From: Syntrophomonadaceae bacterium
GTDB lineage: Bacteria; Bacillota; Syntrophomonadia; Syntrophomonadales; Syntrophomonadaceae
DNA length: 35,023 bases
Reading direction: 5' to 3'
Assembly (NCBI GenBank): GCA_012718855.1
Contig: JAAYBS010000017.1
Location: forward strand, 1 to 35,023
Below the pieces are notes generated by a model that was given only the letters and a program-made list of their open reading frames with translations, had not been told where the DNA came from and did no database searches. The translations under genes and the position numbers were made by a program. Positions 15,540 to 23,960 of this stretch are shown here, piece by piece. Position 1 is the stretch's first letter. Each line of letters begins with the position of its first letter.

Positions 15540-17562
15540 CCGGGCCCTTTTCAGGAAAAACCTGCAACGTTTTTGGCCTATATTTACTTCCTATATATTT
15601 ATTGTTTTGTTAATTGGTTTTAATTTAACTTATAATCGCAGATTGGCCCCGGAACTATTTACACCGCTTACACCGCAATTATTTATGGATAGGGTTTATA
15701 GCCTATCCGGTATTCTGGCCCTTGTAGTAGCATTATTCAGTATAGTAGCAGCTACAGCAGTATTTTCCTATCTGTTTAATAATTCAGCAGCGGGAATGAT
15801 GAACTCCTTGCCTTATACCCGCCGTACCATGTATTTCAGTAATTATCTGTCAGGATTGTTTATGGTTATTCTGCCCTTGTTAGTATTCTTTCTGATCCTG
15901 ACGGGAATCGGAATAGTCCATAACTGTTTGGATTTCACGGCTCTGCTGGGATGGTTGTTCATATTTGTATCCCTAAGCTTGTTGCTGTTTTCTCTGGCAG
16001 TATTTATGGCCATGCTCACCGGCAACATGATTGCCCATATCGCCTTTTATGGTATTGCCAACATCATAATATTCGGCCTGCTGATGGTTATAGATGCCTT
16101 TCTCAGCCAGTACTTATATGGTTTTACCAGCTTGTTCACCCATAGTAATTCATATATTAATGCCCTGATGAACAAGTTAACTCCGGTAATATATACTTCC
16201 GAGCTCAGTGGCACTTATACCCAGCTCAATTGGTGGGTATGGATTGCTTATTTGCTGTTCGGCATGGTTTTGATCGGGGCAGCTTTACAGATGTATAACC
16301 GGCGTAAAATGGAAAAATCCGGAGATATAATCACTATTTCCGGACTGGAGCCAATTTTTAAATACGGAGTAACTATTTGTACCAGTTTGACCCTGGGAGA
16401 AATTATATTGCATGGATTTATCAATCCCTCTTCCGGATTATTGGTTTCCTGGTTGGTATTCATCCTGGCAGGTATGCTGGGATATTATGTTGCCGAAGCA
16501 TTATTGCGAAAATCGTTTAAGGTATTGGATAGCTATAAAGGCTTTGTCGTCTATGCACTAATAATGAGCCTGGTTATTTTATCGGCCTGGTATGACTGGT
16601 ATGGATATGCTACCCGCATCCCGGATGTAAATCAGGTTGAGGTCGTAGCTTTCAGTAGTAATTATGCTTATTACCATGAAAACATTTTACAGGCTGACCA
16701 CGGTCCGGTTTATTTTGATAACCTGCCCAATCTGCCTGAATCATTGGCTTTAACTTACGGAACCCCTATTAGTCCGGAAAAAGACCCCCAGACTAATGAA
16801 TATTTGTATCCGGCCATGGCTAATCTAACCCCGGAGGAAACCCGTCTGTTATGGTCAGCGAGCCGTGGGGTTTTCTCCCAGGCTGATAGTAAAGACCAGA
16901 TTGTGGCCTTACATCAGTATATAATTGATAATATTGATGTGGTCAGAGAAAAGTACCGGACAACTATGTTTATTGATGATAATAACCGGCAGTATAATAT
17001 AACTTTCGATTACCGTTTGAAAAATGGTAAAATAATGACCTGCAGATTTCCGGTTTACTTAGCCACTAATGCTCCGGAAGCATGGGAAACCCAAATGTTA
17101 GAACAGATGGCTTCTATAGCCGGGTGTGATGAAGAGCGCCAGAAGATGATAGCCGCGCTGGATATGTCTGCTAATCAGGTTAACCGGATAGTACTTGATA
17201 GTCTGGTTTCAAATGAAGCTCTGCTTGAAAATGAATCTGATGCTATAACACCCCGGCGGTATAATGAGGCTATTGAAATACACAGCCAGGACAGAGAAGA
17301 ATTGTTGACCGCTTTAACGTGGGATTTCCGGGATATGACGAATGAGCAAATCCTTAATTCACCAGGGAAGTTTATTGCCTCTATGGAGATATCATTTGAA
17401 AGACCGCAATTACCGGTGAATAATAAGTATCGCGATGCGAAGGGTTATTGGTACGATATTGGAGTTTATCACACTCATACTATAAAGTTTCTCCGCGATA
17501 AAGGATATATTGATGAAGATATTTACCAGTATGCATTGCGAAATGTGGCAGAGAAACGATAG
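15514..17562 (+). CDS. ABC transporter permease with large C-terminal soluble domain (DUF6449-like)
   Basis: A 682-aa partner of the upstream ATPase. The first 380 or so residues contain eight to nine hydrophobic helices, starting with FWPIFTSYIFIVLLIGF and including the conserved SLPYTRRTMYFSNYLSGL loop. The last 300 residues lack membrane segments and are rich in charged and aromatic residues, so they probably lie outside the cell. The track start at 15457 is too early. The ATG at 15514 (MASAAPIF) follows GGGGGGG and overlaps the ATPase gene by 26 nt. Its arrangement resembles Firmicute permeases annotated DUF6449 in ytr-type operons; I am less sure of the exact family name than of the permease role. 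Confidence 0.85.
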   Translation: MASAAPIFSRALFRKNLQRFWPIFTSYIFIVLLIGFNLTYNRRLAPELFTPLTPQLFMDRVYSLSGILALVVALFSIVAATAVFSYLFNNSAAGMMNSLPYTRRTMYFSNYLSGLFMVILPLLVFFLILTGIGIVHNCLDFTALLGWLFIFVSLSLLLFSLAVFMAMLTGNMIAHIAFYGIANIIIFGLLMVIDAFLSQYLYGFTSLFTHSNSYINALMNKLTPVIYTSELSGTYTQLNWWVWIAYLLFGMVLIGAALQMYNRRKMEKSGDIITISGLEPIFKYGVTICTSLTLGEIILHGFINPSSGLLVSWLVFILAGMLGYYVAEALLRKSFKVLDSYKGFVVYALIMSLVILSAWYDWYGYATRIPDVNQVEVVAFSSNYAYYHENILQADHGPVYFDNLPNLPESLALTYGTPISPEKDPQTNEYLYPAMANLTPEETRLLWSASRGVFSQADSKDQIVALHQYIIDNIDVVREKYRTTMFIDDNNRQYNITFDYRLKNGKIMTCRFPVYLATNAPEAWETQMLEQMASIAGCDEERQKMIAALDMSANQVNRIVLDSLVSNEALLENESDAITPRRYNEAIEIHSQDREELLTALTWDFRDMTNEQILNSPGKFIASMEISFERPQLPVNNKYRDAKGYWYDIGVYHTHTIKFLRDKGYIDEDIYQYALRNVAEKR

Positions 17563-17588
17563 CCGTCTGGTCTGATTAAGAGGTTTTT

Positions 17589-17628
17589 AAAAAACGAGTC
17601 AGAGCTAATAAATTCTGACTCGTTTTTT
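17589..17628 (+). terminator. Strong terminator of the GntR-ABC operon
   Basis: AAAAAACGAGTCAGA and TCTGACTCGTTTTTT are exact complements (15 bp) around a 10-nt loop. It begins 27 nt after the permease stop. The A/T flanks make it usable from both strands. Confidence 0.93.
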
Positions 17629-17681
17629 ATATGCTTTATTTACCCTGGAACAGTCCGGGATTACTGATAAAGTCCCATAAT

Positions 17682-17762
17682 TGTTATCCTGAGGAGCTGC
17701 AGGCGATGAAGAATCTCTTTTGGAAGTCCATAAGGCATCTTCCGCTATCGCTCATAATGACA
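17682..17762. repeat. Dispersed palindromic repeat, copy 1
   Basis: The segment runs from TGTTATCCTGAG to ATAATGACA and is an imperfect long palindrome. Its right arm, read in reverse, begins TGTCATTATGAGCGATAGCG, matching the arms of the second copy at 20905-20972. The left arm carries a small insertion relative to copy 2. It looks like a non-coding REP or MITE-like element in the gap between the permease and ligase genes. Confidence 0.7.
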
Positions 17763-17807
17763 CGATGAGGGCACTTTTTCAATAGTCTCGAACAGTTTTA
17801 ATTACAC

Positions 17808-17821
17808 GCTTTAGCTAAAGC
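17808..17821. repeat. Perfect 14-base palindrome
   Basis: GCTTTAGCTAAAGC is exactly self-complementary. It lies between the repeat element and the acyl-CoA ligase gene. Its role is unknown. The rest of the 17763-18000 stretch holds no gene. Confidence 0.4.
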
Positions 17822-18017
17822 TGGAATCCCAGGTAAAATTAAGAGTTATTGCAATATTATGATTGTTCTTAATTATCAGAATTTTACAAAAGGATTTGCT
17901 TTATTTTCACAGAATATACATAACAATTTCAACTTTAAGTAATTGTAGCTCCAATCGTTTACCCCTGTATGGCTAATCAAAAGTTCAAATCATCAAAAAT
18001 TGTAAGGAGGAATGTTC

Positions 18018-19688
18018 ATGGCAAGAGAATTGACTTATTCCGACAAACCCTGGCTGAGAAACTACGCCCCTTCAGTACCGGGATACCTGAAATACCAGGA
18101 AATCTGTCTCCCGGAAATGCTGGAAGCAACCGTACGCGATTATCCTGATAATACCGCACTTATCTGTCAGGACTACATGATGACCTATAAGGAATTAAAG
18201 GATCAGGTTGATCGACTGGCTGCCTGCCTGGTTGATATGGGTATTCAAAAAAATGATACTGTGGCGGTTTTGCTGCCCAACTGCATCCCCATTGTCATTG
18301 CTTATTATGCGATTCTCAAAGCAGGCGCCATAGCAGTCATGAACAATCCTGTTTATGCTGACCGCGAACTCGAATATCAGTTCAAAGACTCAAATTCCAA
18401 ACTGTTAATTTGTCTCGACACACTTGTCGGCCGTATGCTCAATATCAAACCTGATACCAACATTGAAAATATTATCTGGGCTTCTGTCAATGACTACGCC
18501 CTGCCCGGCACATCCGGTGACGAATGTATTATTCCAGAAGCACCGGACATTTACCATTTTAAATATTTAATCGATAAATATGACCCCATTCCCCCAACTG
18601 TTCAAATAGACTGGGAGGATACCGCTATCCTGCAATATACGGGTGGAACCACCGGCCTGGCAAAAGCAGCCGTATTAACCCAGCGTAATCTCAGCACCAT
18701 GCTTCAACGCTATGAAACATGGTTTCACGACGGTATCAAAGGTCAGGACACTAATATGGCTGCCTCTCCACTGTTTCATATTCTCGGTATGCAGGTAGCC
18801 ATGAACCTTTCCATATATATGGGCTGGCGCAATGTTCTTTTACCCAAGGCCACTCCGGAGGCGATGCTGGAAGCTATTCGCAAATATCGGGTTAATTATT
18901 CGCCACTGGTTCCTGCACACTATATCGGCATGCTTCAGCACCCTGATCTGGGCAAAACGGATTTAACTTGCTTTAAAGGACTTTTTTCCGGGGGCGCTTC
19001 GCTGCCTATTGATATTCTGAGACGTTTCGAAGCTGTCTCCAAAGCCGAAATTTGTGAGGGTTTTGGTATGTCAGAGACCTCCCCCCAGACGCATCTGAAT
19101 CCATATCGGGGAGGCGGACCACGCAAACCAGGAAGCATTGGCATTCCCTGGCCGGATACGGAAATCAGAATCGTTGATCTGGAGACCGGTGAAAACGATG
19201 TACCAATTGGGGAAGCGGGAGAAATGCTTTTCCGGGGACCGCAAGTCACCCGGGAATATTATAATAAGCCTGAAGAAACCGCGATTGCCATTACTCCGGA
19301 CGGATGGCTGCATTCCGGAGATATTGCTTATATGGATGAAGACGGGTATTTCTTTGTGGTTGATCGTAAAAAAGACCTCATTATTTCCAGCGGCTTCAAT
19401 ATTTATCCCCGTGAAGTAGAGGAAGTGTTCTACGAGCATCCCGCTGTCAATAAAGTGGCTGTAATTGGTCTGCCTGATCCCAAACGCGGTGAAAGTGTTG
19501 GTGTTTTCTTAACCCTGAAACCTGATCAAAGTGCTACTGTTGAAGATTTTATGGAATTCTGCCAGCCCAAACTGGCCAAGTATAAATGGCCGGCTCTGAT
19601 AGAAATAAGAGATTCGCTGCCGGAAAGTAATGTCGGTAAATTGCTGAAAAAAGAACTGCGCGATGAAGTTCTTCAGCGCTATAAATAG
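18018..19688 (+). CDS. AMP-forming acyl-CoA synthetase (fatty acid-CoA ligase)
   Basis: A 556-aa member of the ANL superfamily that activates a carboxylic acid with ATP and CoA through an acyl-adenylate. Motifs in order: A3 ILQYTGGTTGLAKAAVLT, A5 EGFGMSETSP, A7 GWLHSGDIAYMDEDGYFFVVDRKKD, the hinge and A8 part, then the A10 Lys in NVGKLLKKELRD. The gene has two close ATGs. AGGAGGA abuts the first, so the ATG at 18018 (MARELTYS) is preferred. It lies alone between a terminator and a downstream hairpin. Medium-chain or other fatty acids are likely substrates given the neighbouring beta-oxidation genes, but chain length cannot be read here. Confidence 0.93.
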   Translation: MARELTYSDKPWLRNYAPSVPGYLKYQEICLPEMLEATVRDYPDNTALICQDYMMTYKELKDQVDRLAACLVDMGIQKNDTVAVLLPNCIPIVIAYYAILKAGAIAVMNNPVYADRELEYQFKDSNSKLLICLDTLVGRMLNIKPDTNIENIIWASVNDYALPGTSGDECIIPEAPDIYHFKYLIDKYDPIPPTVQIDWEDTAILQYTGGTTGLAKAAVLTQRNLSTMLQRYETWFHDGIKGQDTNMAASPLFHILGMQVAMNLSIYMGWRNVLLPKATPEAMLEAIRKYRVNYSPLVPAHYIGMLQHPDLGKTDLTCFKGLFSGGASLPIDILRRFEAVSKAEICEGFGMSETSPQTHLNPYRGGGPRKPGSIGIPWPDTEIRIVDLETGENDVPIGEAGEMLFRGPQVTREYYNKPEETAIAITPDGWLHSGDIAYMDEDGYFFVVDRKKDLIISSGFNIYPREVEEVFYEHPAVNKVAVIGLPDPKRGESVGVFLTLKPDQSATVEDFMEFCQPKLAKYKWPALIEIRDSLPESNVGKLLKKELRDEVLQRYK

Positions 19689-19749
19689 TATTGATGATGC
19701 CTGGCAATATCAAACAAAGAAGCAGCCCATGAACTGATAAAATTATCAT

Positions 19750-19782
19750 GGATGGACTCCACCAGGGGTCCATCCTGTTTTA
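19750..19782 (+). terminator. Terminator of the acyl-CoA ligase gene
   Basis: GGATGGACTCC pairs with GGGGTCCATCC (11 bp, one T-G) around loop ACCA, followed by TGTTTTA. It lies about 60 nt after the stop. Confidence 0.87.
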
Positions 19783-19829
19783 TCCCCATCTTTAATTTCC
19801 ATGGCAATTTACCTTATGGTATATAAATA

Positions 19830-19901
19830 CTCCCCTTTTTGCAGCAATCAAAATTTTGTATTTCAACTTCTACTTTCAGGGGAGCATATTATAATTTTGA
19901 T
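19830..19901. repeat. Interleaved inverted repeats between convergent genes
   Basis: CTCCCC (19830) complements GGGGAG (19879), and ATCAAAATT (19847) complements AATTTTGAT (19893). The two pairs interlock in the order A-B-A'-B', so they cannot both form as simple nested stems. A T-run follows the last arm on the plus strand. Confidence 0.4.
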
Positions 19902-19912
19902 TTTTTATTATT

Positions 19913-20692
19913 CTATTTACCCTGGAAGTTGGGTTTGCGTTTTTCAAAGAAAGCTTTGGGCCCTTCCTTGAAGTCCTCGGTACAGAAAAGGAAGGAGGAT
20001 CCCAACTGTTCAAATTGCAGACCTACGCTAAGGCTGGTATCCTGGGCCAGATTAATGGCTTTTTTGGCTACTCCAACCGCCAACGGTGGTTTGTTGGCTA
20101 TTTTTTTAGCTAATTTCTTAGTAAATTCCATAAGTTCATCATCTGGTACAACAAAGTCAACCAGACCAATACGGAAAGCTTCTTCTGCACTGATAAAATC
20201 GCCGGTCATAATCAGCCTTTTAGCCTGACCAGCACCAACTGCGCGGGTAAGCCGTTGGGTGGCTCCCATATCCGGAGAGAAACCAAAGTTTATTTCCGGC
20301 AGGCTGTATGTAGCGCTTTGATTTGAAATGCGTATATCACAGGCTAAAATATTTTCAATGGAACCACCGATACAGGTACTGTGAACAGCGGCAATAATCG
20401 GTTGGGGTATCTTTTCCCAGCGGTTATAATATTCCTGCAGTTTTTGAATATAGCGGACTGCATATTGAGGAGTACCGCTTTCTAGAATTGATACATCAAT
20501 TCCGGCTGAAAAGATTTTCCCTTTGGCAGCTAATACTACTACGCGAATATCCATATCCAATAAAATCTGATCCTGTATCCAGTAGAACTCCTCCAGCGTA
20601 TCCAGCGTAAAACTGTTTAAAGCTTCCGGGCGATTGATATAGACATAAGCTATATGCCCATCTTTTTCAAATATTAGATCTTTTAATTCCAT
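19913..20692 (-). CDS. Crotonase-family enzyme, dienoyl-CoA isomerase-like
   Basis: A 259-aa enoyl-CoA hydratase/isomerase family protein. The oxyanion-hole segments are IFSAGIDVSIL and STCIGGSIENILACD. Both hydratase glutamates have counterparts (E of GGSIEN and E of SLPEINFG). The next loop is FSPDMGATQRL, where ordinary hydratases have PGAGGTQRL. The extra Asp there and the AGID pattern resemble delta3,5-delta2,4-dienoyl-CoA isomerase (ECH1). A role in handling unsaturated acyl-CoA is possible; an ordinary hydratase is the alternative. It is monocistronic, convergent with the ligase gene. The ribosome-binding site AAGGGTGG precedes the ATG. Confidence 0.87.
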   Translation of the reverse strand: MELKDLIFEKDGHIAYVYINRPEALNSFTLDTLEEFYWIQDQILLDMDIRVVVLAAKGKIFSAGIDVSILESGTPQYAVRYIQKLQEYYNRWEKIPQPIIAAVHSTCIGGSIENILACDIRISNQSATYSLPEINFGFSPDMGATQRLTRAVGAGQAKRLIMTGDFISAEEAFRIGLVDFVVPDDELMEFTKKLAKKIANKPPLAVGVAKKAINLAQDTSLSVGLQFEQLGSSFLFCTEDFKEGPKAFFEKRKPNFQGK

Positions 20693-20904
20693 ATACTATA
20701 CCACCCTTTTTTAATAGTCTTTACCTTATGCATTCGACAGATGAGTGAAATATCCTATCCTTAAATATATTTTTATAAAGTGATTTAAATTTATTCTCGA
20801 TTGGGGAATTTTGGCTGATTATAAATTAAGTCTGTAAGCACAATAACTATAAATGAGGATTTTGCAAAATTAACTTTACCTCTAATTTTCATGTTATTTT
20901 AGAA

Positions 20905-20972
20905 TGTCATCCTGAGCGATAGTGAAGGATCTACTGTACTTATGAGACTCTTCGCTATCGCTCAGAGTGACA
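20905..20972. repeat. Dispersed palindromic repeat, copy 2
   Basis: The 28-nt arms, starting TGTCATCCTGAGCGATAG and TGTCACTCTGAGCGATAG when both are read inward, match at 23 positions and would form a long hairpin. A diverged copy lies at 17682-17762. The element fills part of the 337-nt gap upstream of mop. The rest of that gap (20693-20904) shows no gene. Confidence 0.8.
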
Positions 20973-21029
20973 ATGCTGGGGATTTTTGAATTATGCAAAA
21001 CTCTCATAAATACAAAAGGAGGTGTTATG

Positions 21030-21254
21030 ATGAGAATTAGTCAGGCTAACAAGTTAGTAGGTAAAATAATGGATGTCAAGTCTGGTCAGGATTTAACTGA
21101 AGTAATTATTGATATTGGTGATCGTCCCGTTTATTCAACTATTACCAATGGTGCTGCAGAGGCCATGAATCTTCATAAAGGCGATGAGGTATTTGCGCTG
21201 TTCAATTCGGTTGATGTTACGATTATCAAGGATAGTAAACGGCATGAAGAATAA
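21030..21254 (+). CDS. mop: Molybdenum-pterin/molybdate-binding Mop-domain protein
   Basis: A 74-aa single-domain molbindin-type protein, expected to bind molybdate or tungstate oxyanions in a small oligomer and so to store or buffer the metal. The opening MRISQANKLVGKIMDV and the segment VIIDIGDRPVYSTITNGAAEAMNLHKGDEVFALFNSVDVTII are characteristic of the Mop/TOBE fold. AGGAGG lies seven bases before the ATG at 21030; the ATG at 21027 is an alternative, and the track start at 20967 runs through the repeat. Syntrophs use Mo- or W-dependent formate dehydrogenases, which gives a reason for such a protein, but no such genes are in this window. Confidence 0.88.
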   Translation: MRISQANKLVGKIMDVKSGQDLTEVIIDIGDRPVYSTITNGAAEAMNLHKGDEVFALFNSVDVTIIKDSKRHEE

Positions 21255-21364
21255 AGGTCATTTCCTCCATCAATAACCTAAGGTCATTTTTCAGAATAAA
21301 TTGTAAAATTATCCTGGATAATTTACAATATACTCACAAGCTATGGTTAATGGAGGAATTTATA

Positions 21365-21793
21365 ATGAAAAAGGAATATTATTTCTTTTTTATTTTTGTT
21401 ATCGCCAGTGCAACTTTGATTGGCTCTACTATAGCAGTCATAAGTAATATGGGTAATATTGTAAATCATCAAAGTGCCACCCTAAATGATATAGAAGTCA
21501 AATCAGATAAAAGTACCGATAATACAACGACTACTAATGTAAATGCGAATAAAGATACTGTAACTGAAACCAATTATGAATTAATGGTAGTTTCTGATCT
21601 GGAACAACAACAAATAGATGCAATGCTTAAACAGTTAGGAAAAACTGATGCCCAGGATAACAGTCAGTTTATTAGTGAATTTCAACAGCTTAATTCTTTA
21701 CCCGCAACTGGAACGTTGGACTCGAAAACACTTCATTTGATAATTACCCAGGTGACACTTAACCAGGCTTCACGTGCAGCTGGCCGGATTTAA
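21365..21793 (+). CDS. Small membrane-anchored protein with possible peptidoglycan-binding-like C-terminus
   Basis: A 142-aa protein whose function I do not recognise. The start is ATG at 21365 after GGAGG; the track begins five codons too early. Residues 5-29 are a hydrophobic signal-anchor. A Ser/Thr/Asp/Asn-rich linker (KSDKSTDNTTTTNVNANKD) follows. The last 60 residues end with FQQLNSLPATGTLDSKTLHLII, which resembles the second half of a PG_binding_1 repeat (FQ..LpvtGvlD..T). The first half is weak. It may attach to the cell wall. The terminator begins within the final codons. Confidence 0.65.
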   Translation: MKKEYYFFFIFVIASATLIGSTIAVISNMGNIVNHQSATLNDIEVKSDKSTDNTTTTNVNANKDTVTETNYELMVVSDLEQQQIDAMLKQLGKTDAQDNSQFISEFQQLNSLPATGTLDSKTLHLIITQVTLNQASRAAGRI

Positions 21794-21811
21794 TCCGGCC
21801 ATTTTAATTTT
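21781..21811 (+). terminator. Terminator overlapping the stop codon of the small secreted protein
   Basis: TGGCCGGAT and ATCCGGCCA form a perfect 9-bp stem with a 3-nt loop that contains part of the TAA stop, followed by TTTTAATTTT. Confidence 0.88.
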
Positions 21812-21960
21812 CTATTTTTTCTTTATCCCATTATATCGGCCTTTTCTTATAGATTGTTGTGTCAGAATGCATAATCTTATTGCACTTACCATATTTCTCT
21901 AATTTTTTCGTTTTAATTATGCTATTATGTTATTAATGAGTGTGAAATTATTAATTATAT

Positions 21961-22039
21961 CCTCATTTATAATTAATGAGGTGTTTTTCAGCGACTTTAT
22001 TTCATAATGATTAAATAGCCCGGGAAAATAATTCCCGGG
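21961..22039. repeat. Two hairpins in the gap before hbd
   Basis: CCTCATT/AATGAGG (21961-21981) is followed by TGTTTTT and could act as a second terminator. CCCGGGAA/TTCCCGGG (22019-22039) is a strong 8-bp hairpin with a 5-nt loop. The 433-nt gap between 21793 and 22227 holds these, a palindrome and ribosome-binding-like sequences, but no clear gene. Confidence 0.55.
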
Positions 22040-22086
22040 ATTAATTCCTGGTTATATAACTTTTCTCCGCCTTAAAATAGGTTTTA

Positions 22087-22103
22087 ATATGCATAGTGCA
22101 TAT
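22087..22103. promoter_or_regulatory. Palindromic operator candidate upstream of hbd
   Basis: ATATGCA-TAG-TGCATAT is a perfect 7+3+7 palindrome. Its right half coincides with the -35 position of a TATACA -10-like box at 22119-22124, which has no good -35 of its own. This fits a regulator site controlling the hbd-ech unit. Confidence 0.5.
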
Positions 22104-22226
22104 ACAAGCCTTTAAAGGTATACACTGGATAAGGGAGGTGATTGGGAAAGTAAAAACAATTCGTAATGATTTATTCTTATTGTTTTCTGTCTGTTTGGTC
22201 ACCAATAAAACAAGGAGGTCTAGTGT

Positions 22227-23081
22227 ATGGAAGTAAATAAGGTTGCTGTCCTGGGTGCTGGCACCATGGGGATGGGAATTGCCTGGGCAGTAGCAGGTGC
22301 AGGCAAGAAAGTGGTTTTGTATGATATTAAACAGGAAATCGTTGACAAAACCTTAGAAAGAATTGGCAAAGGTCTGGCAAGAGCCGAGGAAAAAGGTCAA
22401 GCACCTGCCGGGGCCAAAGATTTTGTTACCGGAAATATTACCGGAACATCTACTTTGCAGGATATTGCTGATGTTGACTTCGTTATTGAGACCGTAGTAG
22501 AAAACATGGAAATCAAGAAAATAGTTTATGGAGAACTATCCTCCATTCTAAAACCAGAAATTATCGTTGCAACGAACACTTCTTCTCTTTCCATTACCGA
22601 AATTGCAGCGGCTTATGCCCGCCCGGACAAAGTTGTGGGCATGCACTTCTTCAATCCGGCTATGGTAATGGCTCTGATCGAAGTTATTCCCGCTTTACAA
22701 ACTTCGGATGAAACTACAGAAGCAGTTATGGAACTTTCCAAAGCCATTGGCAAAAAGCCAATCAAGGTAAAGGAAGGTCCGGGCTTTGTTGTCAATAGAA
22801 TACTTATTCCCGGTATGAACGAAGCCGCCTTCATTGCTATGGAAGGTCTGGCCAGCTATGAAGATATTGATAAGGCAATGAAACTGGGTGCAGGATGGCC
22901 TATGGGTCCCTTTACTCTGTGCGATATGGTGGGAATTGATATCGGCCTGGAAGTATGTAATGTATTATATCGGGAAACTGGCGATCCCAAATATCGTCCG
23001 GCCGGCTTATTAAAACAGATGGTACGGGCTGGATGGCTGGGAAGAAAAACCGGTAAAGGTTTTTATGATTACAGCAAGTAA
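22227..23081 (+). CDS. hbd: 3-hydroxybutyryl-CoA dehydrogenase
   Basis: A 284-aa single-domain 3-hydroxyacyl-CoA dehydrogenase, the NAD(P)-dependent step that interconverts 3-hydroxybutyryl-CoA and acetoacetyl-CoA. The Rossmann motif [14 protein letters not shown] is at the N-terminus. [13 protein letters not shown] contains the conserved Ser, and [17 protein letters not shown] the catalytic His with Glu in the dyad. [10 protein letters not shown] leads into the C-terminal helical domain, which ends [13 protein letters not shown]. The length matches clostridial Hbd. AGGAGG is eight bases before the ATG. It forms an operon with the enoyl-CoA hydratase 38 nt downstream, so the pair carries out consecutive steps of butyrate oxidation. 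Confidence 0.96.
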   Translation: MEVNKVAVLGAGTMGMGIAWAVAGAGKKVVLYDIKQEIVDKTLERIGKGLARAEEKGQAPAGAKDFVTGNITGTSTLQDIADVDFVIETVVENMEIKKIVYGELSSILKPEIIVATNTSSLSITEIAAAYARPDKVVGMHFFNPAMVMALIEVIPALQTSDETTEAVMELSKAIGKKPIKVKEGPGFVVNRILIPGMNEAAFIAMEGLASYEDIDKAMKLGAGWPMGPFTLCDMVGIDIGLEVCNVLYRETGDPKYRPAGLLKQMVRAGWLGRKTGKGFYDYSK

Positions 23082-23119
23082 CCTTAATTTGGTTACATAA
23101 GAAACAAGGGGGTTAATAA

Positions 23120-23914
23120 ATGTCTTATAGAGATAAACAATACGAAACATGTTTGGTATCGGTGGAAAATAATATTGGTACTATTCAACTTAATCGTCCA
23201 AAAGCTTTCAATGCTGTTAACATCAAGTTACTTGATGAATCCTACGAAATTATATCCGGCTTTAATGATGACCCGGAAGTAAGGGCTATTATTATGAGAG
23301 GTAATGAAAACGCCTTTGCTGCCGGCGCTGATTTAAAAGCTGTCAACAACTTTAACGCTTTTGAAGCCCGTAATTTCCTGGATAAAGTTCACAGAACTTT
23401 GTTTGCTCTCGAAGATAACCATAAACCTACGGTTGCAGCCGTTAACGGATTAGCTCTCGGTGGTGGTCTGGAAATGGTTCTGGCCGCCGATATCCGTGTT
23501 TTAGCTGATAATGCTACCCTGGGCTTACCGGAAATTAATATCGGTATATTCCCAGGAGCCGGCGGAACTCAGCGTTTTCCGCGCAGTGCTTCCATTTGTG
23601 TAGCTAAACAATACATTTTCACCGGTGACTTCTTTGATGCAGAAACTGCATACCGTATTGGACTGGCTAACATGGTGGTACCAGCTGCTGAAGTTGTTGA
23701 AACCGCTACCAAGATTGCGCGTAAATTAACCAAAAAGCCACCTCTGGCATTGAGAGAAGCAAAAGCATGCGTAAACAACTCAATGAATCTGGATATTAAG
23801 GCAGGATGCCGTGCAGAACAGATTGCCTGGTCAATGCTGTTCTCCTCCGAGGACCAAAAGGAAGGCATGGCGGCTTTCCTGGAAAACAGAAAAGCTGACT
23901 TTAAGGGAAGATAA
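23120..23914 (+). CDS. Enoyl-CoA hydratase (crotonase)
   Basis: A 264-aa crotonase-family enzyme, expected to hydrate crotonyl-CoA to 3-hydroxybutyryl-CoA. The oxyanion-hole segments are AFAAGADLKAV and LALGGGLEMVLAADIRV. The two catalytic glutamates are the E of GGLEM and the E of LGLPEINIGIFPGAGGTQRF, both in the canonical hydratase context, unlike the crotonase at 19913. AAGGGGG precedes the ATG. Second gene of the hbd operon. A crt symbol would be reasonable by function but the true substrate range is not known. Confidence 0.93.
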   Translation: MSYRDKQYETCLVSVENNIGTIQLNRPKAFNAVNIKLLDESYEIISGFNDDPEVRAIIMRGNENAFAAGADLKAVNNFNAFEARNFLDKVHRTLFALEDNHKPTVAAVNGLALGGGLEMVLAADIRVLADNATLGLPEINIGIFPGAGGTQRFPRSASICVAKQYIFTGDFFDAETAYRIGLANMVVPAAEVVETATKIARKLTKKPPLALREAKACVNNSMNLDIKAGCRAEQIAWSMLFSSEDQKEGMAAFLENRKADFKGR

Positions 23915-23960
23915 TCGTTTTTACTATTGGCTTATACCTGTGAGTGCATCTGTTCAGTAG

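Noticed and set aside
17990-18010. Sigma-54 promoter upstream of the acyl-CoA ligase (TGGCTAATCAAAAG near 17971)
   Set aside because: The -24 part is present but no TGC follows at the required spacing.
20967-21029. N-terminal extension of the Mop protein in the track
   Set aside because: It translates the end of the dispersed repeat and lies upstream of the AGGAGG site.
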